DNA of 64,000 bases from CAWKEY01 sp963848675 (GTDB lineage: Bacteria > Pseudomonadota > Gammaproteobacteria > Methylococcales > Methylomonadaceae). The notes below the pieces were generated by a model that ran no database searches, was not told the DNA's origin, and worked only from the letters and a program-made list of their open reading frames with translations. Below are positions 57,001-64,000 of the stretch, in pieces (positions within the stretch are counted from its first letter, which is position 1; the number at the start of each line of letters is the position of its first letter). The position numbers were made by a program, and so were the translations under genes. Where the stretch lies: contig CAWKEY010000026.1 in NCBI GenBank assembly GCA_963848675.1, forward strand, positions 62,001 through 126,000. The letters run 5' to 3'.

Positions 57001-57188
57001 GTCAGGTGACCGCGCAAATGATTGAAGAAACCGTCAACGCCTTACGCAAAGTTCTGGGTGACGACCAGGCCCAAATCAGCATGAATATTGTCGGCGGCAT
57101 CCAGTTTGGCGATGGGTATGCGCTCAAAGAATTTGCCGAACTCAGCGGCTTGCAACTAAAACCCGGCGACGTGATACAAGAAGCCTAG
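54069..57188 (+). CDS. DUF499 ATPase of a DUF499/DUF3780/DUF1156 defence-type system
   Basis: A 1039-residue P-loop protein: Walker A QAMGGGKTHMM (about 75-84), Walker B TLIMLDE (168-174), then a helical region and a C-terminal domain with FHERQVTAQMIEETVNALRKVL. From memory, the DUF499, DUF3780 and DUF1156 families are annotated as 'anti-phage-associated' when found together. The ATPase probably drives recognition or remodelling of foreign DNA; its exact activity is not known to me. First gene of the cluster. Confidence 0.88.
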   Translation: MIKTVKQACIFNPIIRDYRMSQAIENLADLITDEGDGQEFFSRNYVTQGMEQLFREGMLRLSGQSDQAVFELTQAMGGGKTHMMIALGLLARHPELRQQILPADLAGRITMGKARIAAFSGRNNPDNFIWGDIATQLGQEEVIKPHWINGPKSVDQAKWKAIIGNEPTLIMLDELPPYLDNACTQVIGQGTLATMVTYSISCLLSAALELDNCCIVIANLSGSYTTQTKALTETIANLQQETRRQAKTITPVQLAGNEIYEILKKRLILTLPDDSVINDVAEEYAQRIKAATDGGYITATSIEQISEQVRETYPFHPAFKHLVALFKENEGFRQTRGLMQFAARLLKSVEDRAIDDVFLVGSQHLNINDLDVKDEIARIAPSLQPAMSHDIADGGSAVAEAIDDQLSSDAATQVSTLLLASSLSRAVGGRIGLSEGEIIEFLAAPNRKPDEFVTALEKLKEQAWYLHREEQRYFIRDTENLSRKIERNARDIPRPKIDQALINRLTGILQPVSKAAYQELKALPLLDEIRLTGTRLLIVVRPDGKLPPQQLNNFFMFQQEKNNLLVLSGQDSHFADAVEERLRELYAIEQIVKHLKDGDTLYQEARERLEDAEQRFMKALSGAYNRIYFPGKDESTGEDVLLMVTIDNGLKVGTGEQSAEKQIEALLASPRANYKLALDVKNDINNYLAQAEVYLWPERDRRTPWKDVLMRAKTNAEWPWMPGSAGMDMLKTEALKQGRWRQGEDGYIEKGPFPKEKTTLNIAPQGANKDTGESILMLTPRNCGASPIVHYSHNAAVSTADPIVEDLDNFTTNAANLYFLAVDSEGRHEIGEPKRWIADLVIRHQIHAAADKRRIELKCLPKADIYYTLNGSNPKEGTRYEAPFEIGEEAYRLLVFAKAGEATKNTEFSIPASGDKRVTCDDHKPARLVDSKRVNLDNTEKVFAVINRFRERSNTLLKGVRIQIGEGENTVQIRFHERQVTAQMIEETVNALRKVLGDDQAQISMNIVGGIQFGDGYALKEFAELSGLQLKPGDVIQEA

Positions 57189-57228
57189 TTCTACTTTGTC
57201 AGACTATATGATCACTATTTTCCAAAAC

Positions 57229-57325
57229 CGTCATTCCGGCATGGATTGCCGGAATCCAGGATCCATGGATGGCTTCGAACTTACCATCCATGGCACTGGA
57301 TACCCGCTTCCCGGCGGGTATGACG
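57229..57325. repeat. Palindromic repeat family, copy 1
   Basis: Composite element: CGTCATTCCGGCATGGATTG at the left, a central CCATGGATGG / CCATCCATGG hairpin and GGGTATGACG at the right. Copies 2 and 3 are at 58044-58138 (same orientation) and 60382-60478 (reversed). Confidence 0.85.
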
Positions 57326-57360
57326 AGCTTAATATTAATTTGACAAAGCAGTACTAGGTA

Positions 57361-57987
57361 ATGACCACTCGCAAAACAGAAGCCGCTGCCGCAACACCCA
57401 TCGTTCACCCGACTTTGGGTTTTGGCGTACCAGCTACCAGTAATCCACACCATTTTGTCGTGGAAATACCGCGTAACAATACCGGTACGGTGAGCATTGT
57501 CGAAAATCTGGGCTTACAAAGCCATGATCAGACGCAAAGCCTGCTAGCGCGTGTCATTTTAGAACGCCCCCGCTGGACGGCCATTCGCAGCGAAGTCCAG
57601 CGAGCCTTCAATGTCCGGCTTAAGGAACGCAACCTGAAAACATCGGCCTGGAAAGTCGGCGCCAATCAGGTTGACCGCTTATTAGGCAAAGAACTTTGTG
57701 TGTTGGCTTGGGCCATTGAAGGCATGGAATTCGATCATATCCCGATTGCCGTGCGTAACTGGCTGGCCTTGCGCCCGGAAGAGCGCTGGTGGCTGTTCGG
57801 CATGACAGCCATCACTACCGGCGGCGTCAATGATGGCGGCAAAGGCTGGCGACTGGCATTGCGCCATGCCCTGGGTGATGTAGCGCAAAGCGAGCTTTTC
57901 AAGCCGCGCGTTACACAGACCGTATCGCGAGATTCGGCAAATAACGATGAAAATGGCACACTCAGCCTGTTCGATTTTGAGCTTTAG
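57361..57987 (+). CDS. DUF3780 protein, defence-system component
   Basis: A 208-residue protein: TLGFGVPATSNPHHFVVEIPR near the start, LARVILERPRWTAIRSEVQRAFNVRLKERNLKTSAWKVG in the middle, and GMEFDHIPIAVRNWLALRPEERWWLFGMTAITTGG, all hallmarks of DUF3780. No catalytic motif is visible. It follows the DUF499 gene and lies upstream of the DUF1156 methyltransferase, the usual grouping, so it is likely a structural subunit of that complex. Confidence 0.88.
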   Translation: MTTRKTEAAAATPIVHPTLGFGVPATSNPHHFVVEIPRNNTGTVSIVENLGLQSHDQTQSLLARVILERPRWTAIRSEVQRAFNVRLKERNLKTSAWKVGANQVDRLLGKELCVLAWAIEGMEFDHIPIAVRNWLALRPEERWWLFGMTAITTGGVNDGGKGWRLALRHALGDVAQSELFKPRVTQTVSRDSANNDENGTLSLFDFEL

Positions 57988-58043
57988 TATCACGCAAACT
58001 TAAATTCTTTTTGTCAGATTACATGATCTAAATTTTCCAAGAT

Positions 58044-58138
58044 CGTCATTCCGGCATGGATTGCCGGAATCCAGACTCCATGGATGGATTTGAGTCTACC
58101 ATCCATGGCACTGGATACCCGCTCCCGGCGGGTATGAC
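58044..58138. repeat. Palindromic repeat family, copy 2
   Basis: Same structure and orientation as 57229-57325, directly downstream of the DUF3780 gene. Confidence 0.85.
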
Positions 58139-58242
58139 AAACCTGCTTATAATCTGACAAAGTATACCTACAGAAGTTATTATATTTGACGTCCCATGCA
58201 CTTAATCATATAGTTAATCGCACTATTTATCAGGTGACTCAA

Positions 58243-58491
58243 ATGATTACAGCAAACGATTTAAAAACCAAAGGTATTGCCTGTTTGGAAGAAAGCCTTG
58301 CCAATCAGCCGGAAGCAGTGATTACCGTCCGTGGCAAAGAGTCTTTTGTAGTAATGAAGATCGAACATTACCACTACCTGCGTGAAATGGAACTGGAAGC
58401 CGCACTTTATGAGACGCAACAGGATCTCGCAGCAGGCAGGTTCAGCAAGGACAGCGTTGACGAACATGTAGCCCAGCTATTCATCGAATGA
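58243..58491 (+). CDS. Phd/YefM-type antitoxin
   Basis: An 82-residue protein from ATG 58243, with AGGTGA just upstream; a longer in-frame start has no ribosome binding site. MITANDLKTKG...ESLANQPEAVITVRGKESFVVMKIEHYHYLREMELEAAL is the Phd/YefM fold. Overlaps the toxin gene by 4 bases (ATGA). It would bind and neutralise the toxin and repress its own promoter. Confidence 0.85.
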   Translation: MITANDLKTKGIACLEESLANQPEAVITVRGKESFVVMKIEHYHYLREMELEAALYETQQDLAAGRFSKDSVDEHVAQLFIE

Positions 58492-58769
58492 GCTACAGCC
58501 TGATATTTACCGACAGCTACAAAAGACGCGCCCGGCGCTTTGCCAGGCAACATCCGGAATTAAAAGAGCAGTATAGAAAAACCTTGCTCTTGCTGGCTCA
58601 AAATCCCTACCACCCTTCACTGAGACTGCACCCGCTAAAAGGTAAGCTGGCGGCTTTGCATTCAGTATCGATCAATCTCAGCTATCGGATAACTCTGGAA
58701 TTGATCATTACCGAAAAGGAAATTATTTTGGTCAATGTTGGGAGTCATGATGAAGTGTATCAAACATAA
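58488..58769 (+). CDS. RelE/YafQ-type toxin
   Basis: A 93-residue RelE/ParE-superfamily mRNA interferase candidate: FTDSYKRRARRFARQHPELKEQYRKTLLLLAQNP, HPLKGKLAALHSVSINLSYRITLELI and the terminal VNVGSHDEVY. Paired with the antitoxin upstream. It likely cleaves ribosome-bound mRNA if released; target and residues are inferred from the fold. A small hairpin follows (near 58780-58802). Confidence 0.85.
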   Translation: MSYSLIFTDSYKRRARRFARQHPELKEQYRKTLLLLAQNPYHPSLRLHPLKGKLAALHSVSINLSYRITLELIITEKEIILVNVGSHDEVYQT

Positions 58770-58877
58770 GCTGTTCCTGGTTCCCACGCGGCGCGTGGGA
58801 ATAAGTAATTTATCTGTATTAGTTATGTAGCAATCCCGCCTATAATGTCCCTTGTAATATTCCTATAAGGTAAGCCC

Positions 58878-59222
58878 ATGAAAACTGTAAATGTCAGCGG
58901 TTTAAAGAATAACCCCAGTGAAGCATTACGGATGGCGCATGACGATATTGTTTTGGTCATGAACAGGAACGAACCGGACGCCTTAATGATAGGGCTCAAA
59001 TCGGCCAAAATTATCGGTATGCCGGGGGTGCGTAAGGCTTTGGCAACCGCATTATTCAAAGACGGCGATTTATCATTGGCCCGCTCTGCCAAGCTGGCCG
59101 ACATACCCTTGTCCGATTTTATAGCCCATGTTTCGCGTTTAGATATTCCGGTCATCAATCAAACCGCTGATGAAGTGCGTGAGGATATGGACACCCTGGA
59201 GCAATGGTTGAAAGAGGCCTGA
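58878..59222 (+). CDS. UPF0175-family antitoxin-like protein
   Basis: A 114-residue protein with UPF0175 features in its second half (ALFKDGDLSLARSAKLADIPLSDFIAHVSRLDIPVI, a helix-turn-helix-like region) and a Phd-like N-terminal half (MKTVNVSGLKNNPSEALRMA). It has AAGGTAAG upstream and is followed after 6 bases by a DUF3368 gene, the standard pairing of this type of toxin-antitoxin module. Confidence 0.85.
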   Translation: MKTVNVSGLKNNPSEALRMAHDDIVLVMNRNEPDALMIGLKSAKIIGMPGVRKALATALFKDGDLSLARSAKLADIPLSDFIAHVSRLDIPVINQTADEVREDMDTLEQWLKEA

Positions 59223-59228
59223 CAGCTC

Positions 59229-59807
59229 ATGGCACGTATTGTTGTTATTGATTCCAGCCCTTTGATCGGCTTGGCAATAGTGGATGGTTTGGCCTGGTTG
59301 CCCAAACTGTTTGATGTGGTTAAGCTGCCTGAGTCCGTCAAACAGGAAGTGTTGCCGGGCAAAGCCGCGCGCGGTGAACAGGCAATTGCTCAAGCCATAG
59401 CGGCAGGCTGGTTAAAGGTATGGCCTGAAACTATAGCGCCCCAATTAGAGATTGATCTCGATGCAGGCGAAACCGACTGTATCAATTTGGGGTTGAGTCA
59501 TGTTGATGGGGTTTTAATGATCATGGATGAGCGCGCGGGTCGTGCGGTGGCGAAGGAAAAAGGTCTTCGCGTTATCGGCACCGCTGCCATTATCGGACTG
59601 GCCAAAAAACAAGGGTTGATCCCATCGGCGCGGGCGGTTTTTGAGGTTTTACACACTTCGGATTTTCGCATTTCAGCCGCTGTTATCAATCAAGTCCTGA
59701 TAAGCGTCAATGAGAAGATTTATCCCGACGTATTTACAGAACAATCACAAGCCACCTTAAGCGAATGGAATTCCGCAGCCGATGATGAGACCTATGCCGA
59801 TCTTTGA
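59229..59807 (+). CDS. DUF3368 PIN-like toxin
   Basis: A 192-residue protein with PIN-like acidic residues: VVIDSSPLIGLAIV at the N-terminus, DAGETDCINLGL and MDERAGRAVAKEKGLRVIGTAAII. DUF3368 proteins are thought to be PIN-domain ribonuclease toxins partnered with UPF0175. Intact. Its module and the RelE-type one sit back to back between DUF3780 and DUF1156. Confidence 0.85.
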   Translation: MARIVVIDSSPLIGLAIVDGLAWLPKLFDVVKLPESVKQEVLPGKAARGEQAIAQAIAAGWLKVWPETIAPQLEIDLDAGETDCINLGLSHVDGVLMIMDERAGRAVAKEKGLRVIGTAAIIGLAKKQGLIPSARAVFEVLHTSDFRISAAVINQVLISVNEKIYPDVFTEQSQATLSEWNSAADDETYADL

Positions 59808-59867
59808 AAAATTTCTTGGTTCCCACGCGCTGCGCTCATCTTTATACACAAGTCTTTGGCTCCACGT

Positions 59868-60349
59868 CATTCCGGCAGAGCCTGCCCCGGTCAGGGATTG
59901 CCGGACAAATCGGCACGATAGCCGATTTGCATTTACCCGAAGGGCAATGTACAAGGATGTACATTGTGAATCCAGTTCACATGGATGTGATATAGCGCTG
60001 ATATGAATAAACAACCCTGTGTCTACTTGCTTTCCAGCCAACGAAACGGAACGCTCTATATCGGGGTGACCTCCGATCTTATTCGACGGGTTTATCAGCA
60101 CCGTAATGAAGTGGTTGACGGTTTCACCAAACGCTACAGAATTCATGATTTGGTTTGGTATGAAGTCCACGAGATAATGGAAAGTGCCATCTTACGGGAG
60201 AAGCAGCTTAAAAAATGGTCGCGGCTTGCAAAAATCCGCTTGATAGAGCAAAAGAATCCTCATTGGCAAGACTTATGGCCCGAATTAGCTTAGCCATTCG
60301 TGACTTCTGGATTCCGGCAATCCCTGATGGAGGCATGCCCTTCCGGAAT
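59868..60349. repeat. Inverted-repeat-bracketed cassette with a GIY-YIG nuclease gene
   Basis: Left arm 59868-59905 and right arm 60312-60349 are imperfect inverted repeats of about 38 bases; both contain TCAGGGATTGCCGGA or its complement. They enclose a single nuclease gene. The reversed palindromic repeat copy 3 begins 32 bases downstream. Confidence 0.7.
60003..60293 (+). CDS. GIY-YIG nuclease family protein
   Basis: A 96-residue single-domain protein with VYLLSSQRNGTLYIGVTSDLIRRVYQH (GIY-YIG motif, here VYL...YIG, plus the catalytic Arg), HDLVWYEVHE and the Glu in ESAILREKQLKKWSRL. The length matches the small UPF0213-like group. Function in the cell is unknown. Bracketed by inverted repeats. 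Confidence 0.88.
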   Translation: MNKQPCVYLLSSQRNGTLYIGVTSDLIRRVYQHRNEVVDGFTKRYRIHDLVWYEVHEIMESAILREKQLKKWSRLAKIRLIEQKNPHWQDLWPELA

Positions 60350-60381
60350 ATTCATCGTTATACACAAATAAACAAGTTACG

Positions 60382-60478
60382 CGTCATACCCGCCGGGAAG
60401 CGGGTATCCAGTGCCATGGATGGTGAGCTCAAATCCATCCCTGGAGACTGGATTCCGGCAATCCATGCCGGAATGACG
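60382..60478. repeat. Palindromic repeat family, copy 3 (reversed)
   Basis: Same element as 57229-57325 in the opposite orientation, ending 41 bases before the DUF1156 start. Confidence 0.85.
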
Positions 60479-60518
60479 GCTTAACTTATTCACCCTGCTA
60501 GAATAAAACCTATAAACC

Positions 60519-63500
60519 ATGACCAAACTCACCCCTTTTGCCCTGCAGCACACGCCTGCGCTGATTGAATCGGTGTTTCCGGCGCAAAAAGTCTCCTTTG
60601 AATCACAACGCGAACGCAAGGCTGGTGCCGGACAAACCTTAACAGCGCTGGGTTCCTACTGGAAAGGCCGCAAACCGTTGATTCTGGTACGGGCGATTGT
60701 GCTGGGCAGTTTATTACCGCCGACCGGTGATGCCGAAAAGGACCTGGAAATTTACGAACAACTGCTGGCCTTTGATAGAGGCGGATTGGCGCGGCGAGCC
60801 TTGGCGAATAATGGCTTTAAACCCAAAGAGATTGCGCAAGCCCTGACACTGACGAATCCCTGGCACTATTTTGCTTACACACTTAAAGACAGCAGCCTGA
60901 TCGTTGAAGAGGTCGAAAGCTGGCAAACACCGTTCGATAGCGATGAACGCGGCCTCACACTACGCTGGCAGCGCGACCTCAGCGAGACCGACAAGTTGGA
61001 TTTATACCTGCAAATGCTGCAAACCCTGCCCAATTACGAAGCCCGCGCCGCGTTGTGCAAACGCCCGGAAGAACTGGATCAGACGGAATTATTCGCGCCG
61101 GTCTGGGCGGGGGTCAATAGCCATTACCGGCATTTGGGCATTAACGCCCATTCGCATCAGGAACTGGTTGAACAACTGGGCATTCTGCGTTTCGGACATC
61201 GTCCCAAAGTCGGTGACACCTTCTGCGGCGGCGGTTCAATACCGTTTGAAGCCGCGCGGCTCGGTTGCGATGTCTATGCCTCGGATTTAAACCCCATCGC
61301 CTGCATGCTGACCTGGGGCGCATTGAACATCATCGGCGCGTCAGCCGGAAAAACGTGCCGAAATTGAAGAAGCACAACGTGAAGTAGCGGCTGCGGTAGA
61401 TACGGAAATTACCAAATTGGGCATAGAGCACGACAGCCGTGGTAATCGTGCCAAGGCTTATTTGTATTGTCTGGAAGCCCGTTGCCCGGAAACCGGCTGG
61501 CTAGTGCCGCTATCGCCAAGCTGGGTGATTTCAAAAACCCGCAACGTGGTAGCGAAACTGATTCCCGACCCCGAACAACAACGCTTTGACATAGCCATCG
61601 TCAGCGGCGTATCGGCGGAAGAAATGCAACAAGCCGAAAAAGGCACGGTACAAAACGGCTGTTTAACCTATAGCTTCAACGGTAAAACCTATACCACGCC
61701 AATTAAAACCCTGCGCGGTGATTATAAAGATTCGATGGCAACACCGCCAACCGCCTGCGCCGTTGGGAAAAACAGGACTTCAAGCCGCGCCCGGACGATA
61801 TTTTTCAGGAGCGGCTGTATTGCATTCAATGGATCACCGCCGAAAGCCAGGACAAAAAGCAGAATGTCACTTTTTTTGCCTCCGTCACGGAACAGGATTT
61901 GGCGCGGGAACACCAGGTTGAACAAATCGTCGCTGGAAATATCGAGCAATGGCAACAACAAGGCCGGGTGCCGGATATGTTGATTGAACAGGGTGACAAA
62001 ACCGATGAGCCGATTCGCACACGCGGCTGGACGTATTGGCATCAGTTGTTTAATGCGCGGCAGTTACATTTGCATAGCTTAATAAATTCGAAATCATCTG
62101 AAATGCCAAGCGGTTTAATTGGCCTAAGCGTGATGCTCGATTATTCAAGTAAACTTTGTCAGTGGACAACATCTCCAAAAAGTTCTGGAAAAACTGGTGG
62201 TAGAACAGGTGGGGCCAGCGATAATCCCGCTCATGTTTTTTATAATCAAGCTCTTAATCCGTTTTTCAACTATGCAAACAGAACTACTTTAGATTTATTA
62301 GAAAAGTGGGCAATATCTTTAGCGGAAAACTCTGCAAGCACGAACTTAATTGAAGCGAATGTCATTACTATTTCAGCTCATGTCATAAAATATAATTCAG
62401 ATTTGTACATTACCGATCCCCCTTACGCCGATGCCGTCCACTACCATGAAATCACCGAATTTTTCATCGCCTGGTTGCGAAAAAATCCGCCCGCGCCGTT
62501 CAACGAATGGGTGTGGGATTCGCGCCGCGCTTTAGCCATCAAAGGCAGCGGTGATGACTTCCGGCGCGGCATGGTTGAGGCTTACACGGCAATGACTCAA
62601 CACATGCCCGGCAACGGCATGCAATGTGTGATGTTTACCCATCAGGACACCGGCGTGTGGTCGGATATGGTCGGAATTTTCTGGGCCGCCGGTTTGCAGG
62701 TCGTCGGCGCCTGGTATATCGCCACCGAAACCACCTCGGAACTGAAAAAAGGCGGTTATGTGCAAGGCACGGTAATTCTGATGCTGCGCAAACGTCCGGC
62801 CGGCGATAATCCGGGCTTTAAACAAAAAATCCTGCCCGCCGTGCGCCGCGAGGTGGAAGCGCAAATCACCCAAATGCTGCACTTAAACGCAGACGTAAAA
62901 AACAAACTCGGCGAGCCGGTGTTTAACGACTCTGATTTACAAATGGCCGGTTACGCCGCAGCCCTGAAAGTCTTAACCGCTTATACCCACATCGGCGATG
63001 AAGACGCCACTACCTTCGCCTTGCGCCCAAGGCAAAAAGGCCAAGTTACCGTGGTCGATGAAATCGTGCAACAAGCCTCGGAAGCCGCCAACAGCTTGCT
63101 GATTCCCGAAGGTTTACAACCCGAAACCTGGAATGCTGTCAAAGGTATTCAACGTTTTTATCTACGGATGCTGGATATAGAAACCACCGGCGCGTCGAAA
63201 CTGGATAATTACCAAAACTTCGCCAAGGCCTTTCATGTTGAGGATTACACCAAAGTCATGGCCAGCATGGCGCCCAACAAAGCGCGGATGAAAAGCGTTG
63301 AAGAATTTACCTCCCGTGATCTAACCGACAGCACCGAAATCGGCCCCACCTATTTGAGCAAGCTCATCATCGCCCTGCAACAACTGCTACAAGATAAAGA
63401 ACCGCAAACGGTGATTGATTTTCTGCATTCCGACGTGACCAATTTCCTGGAAGCCCGACCGCTGTTGATCGACATGACCGAATTTGTCGCCGCCAAAACC

Positions 63501-63569
63501 AAAGTGAATAAAGTACGCGATGCGGCAGAAATTCTCTCGGCACGGTTACGTAATCAACGTTTGGCATAG
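60519..63569 (+). pseudogene. DUF1156 DNA methyltransferase, two frameshifts
   Basis: DUF1156 protein with a DNA methyltransferase core. ATG 60519 begins MTKLTPFALQHTPALIESVFPAQKVSFESQRERKAG, typical for DUF1156. The SAM motif is FCGGGSIPFEAARLGCDVYASDLNP (from about residue 235). The frame breaks at about 61339-61344; one G less in GCCGGAAAAA restores EKRAEIEEAQREVAAAV. A second shift near 61732-61740 needs one added base and restores DGNTANRLRRWEKQDF. The catalytic motif DPPYADAVHYHE (about 62415) is in the last part. Reconstructed about 1016 residues. It probably modifies host DNA so that the DUF499 machinery spares it. Both indels could be sequence errors. Confidence 0.87.
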
Positions 63570-63597
63570 CACCCAATTGGCTTTATAGGAAATAATA

Positions 63598-64000
63598 ATG
63601 GTAAAAGTTAATTTTTCAGCTTCAGCAAAACGTCATTTTGATGATGCTCTTTTTTTGGAAAAAGATAGTCGCATAGCTAACGCGGGTCAGTTATACGGAT
63701 TTTGTGCTGAATGTGGAATTAAGGCTTTACTGATTTCACTAGGCTACCCCACAGATGCTGATGGTTCGCCAATCGATAGGAAAGAACACAAAAAGCAAGA
63801 TCCCCAGGTACCTTATATTCGCGAACACATTAATAAGCTCATAGAAATAAAGAATGAAATCGATACTTATGCTTCGGGACGAAGTGGAGCAAAATACCTT
63901 GCGTTGATCCCAAATATTGATTCTTTTTCGGATTGGTTAATTGAACATAGATATTACGCTCAGCATCAAATCCCTTCGTCTTTGCCAGCATGGAAGAGTT
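63598..64000 (+). CDS. Unknown protein, partial, next gene of the DUF1156 system
   Basis: Open to the window end from ATG 63598, with TAGGAAATAATA upstream. At least 134 residues: MVKVNFSASAKRHFDDALFLEKDSRIANAGQLYGFCAECGIKALLISLGYPTD, then EHINKLIEIKNEIDTYASGRSG. The N-terminal helices (RHFDDALFLEKDSRIANAGQLYGFCAE) are reminiscent of HEPN-like or nucleotide-sensing helical proteins, but no assignment is possible. It starts 28 bases after the methyltransferase stop and is probably co-transcribed. Confidence 0.7.
   Translation, partial: MVKVNFSASAKRHFDDALFLEKDSRIANAGQLYGFCAECGIKALLISLGYPTDADGSPIDRKEHKKQDPQVPYIREHINKLIEIKNEIDTYASGRSGAKYLALIPNIDSFSDWLIEHRYYAQHQIPSSLPAWKS

Noticed and set aside
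57229..60478. The repeated palindromes considered as a CRISPR array
   Set aside because: Three copies only, about 100 bases long, widely and irregularly spaced with genes between and one reversed; no cas genes.
60215..60484. 89-residue frame downstream of the GIY-YIG gene
   Set aside because: Reads through palindromic repeats; no start signal.

Overview
The window looks like a chromosomal segment of a gammaproteobacterium, most likely a methanotroph-type (Methylococcales-like) organism. This is inference from a two-subunit NAD-linked formate dehydrogenase with its FdhD and MobA maturation factors, a SorAB-type sulfite dehydrogenase, and many short REP/MITE-like palindromes. No rRNA, tRNA or CRISPR array was seen.

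Layout. 1-11 kb is core metabolism: the 3' end of cysN with a degenerate APS-kinase-like tail, archease and rtcB (both frameshifted), sorA (frameshifted) with sorB, an ArsB/NhaD-type permease, an SLC12-type transporter, fdhD-mobA and a lipoprotein. 11-20 kb is a first type I restriction-modification operon in the unusual order hsdR-DUF1016-hsdS-DUF1016-hsdM, preceded by a MITE. 20.4-24.9 kb encodes formate dehydrogenase beta and alpha, ending in a strong terminator. 25-37 kb is a second type I locus on the minus strand: hsdM, a DUF559 nuclease cassette, a KilA-N gene, hsdS, an AAA ATPase, hsdR and a YgjP-like metallopeptidase. It is visibly decayed: hsdM carries an in-frame TAA, and KilA-N has lost its middle and is split by an IS1380-family element with 15-bp inverted repeats and a 5-bp target duplication. 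37-44 kb holds an old yellow enzyme, an aquaporin and an Lhr helicase. 43.9-45.5 kb is a small integrase-less integron cassette array (three attC-like sites, two unknown proteins). 45.7-53.8 kb has small housekeeping and stress genes (YaiI, TrxC, AlbA_2 protein, Kbp, YidB-like, DUF4082, SRPBCC) plus IS110 and IS30 remnants. 54 kb to the end is a third putative defence system, DUF499 ATPase-DUF3780-DUF1156 methyltransferase and a partial unknown gene. Two toxin-antitoxin modules, a GIY-YIG nuclease cassette and three copies of one palindromic repeat lie inside it.

Together the window is a layered defence island built around formate oxidation genes: three DNA-modification-based systems plus TA modules, small nucleases and integron cassettes. 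Several genes carry single-base frameshifts, often at short G or C runs. These occur in housekeeping genes (archease, rtcB, trxC) as well as defence genes (first hsdR, DUF1156), so some may be sequencing or assembly errors. The hsdM nonsense codon and the IS insertion are not of that kind and are the firmest evidence of real decay.
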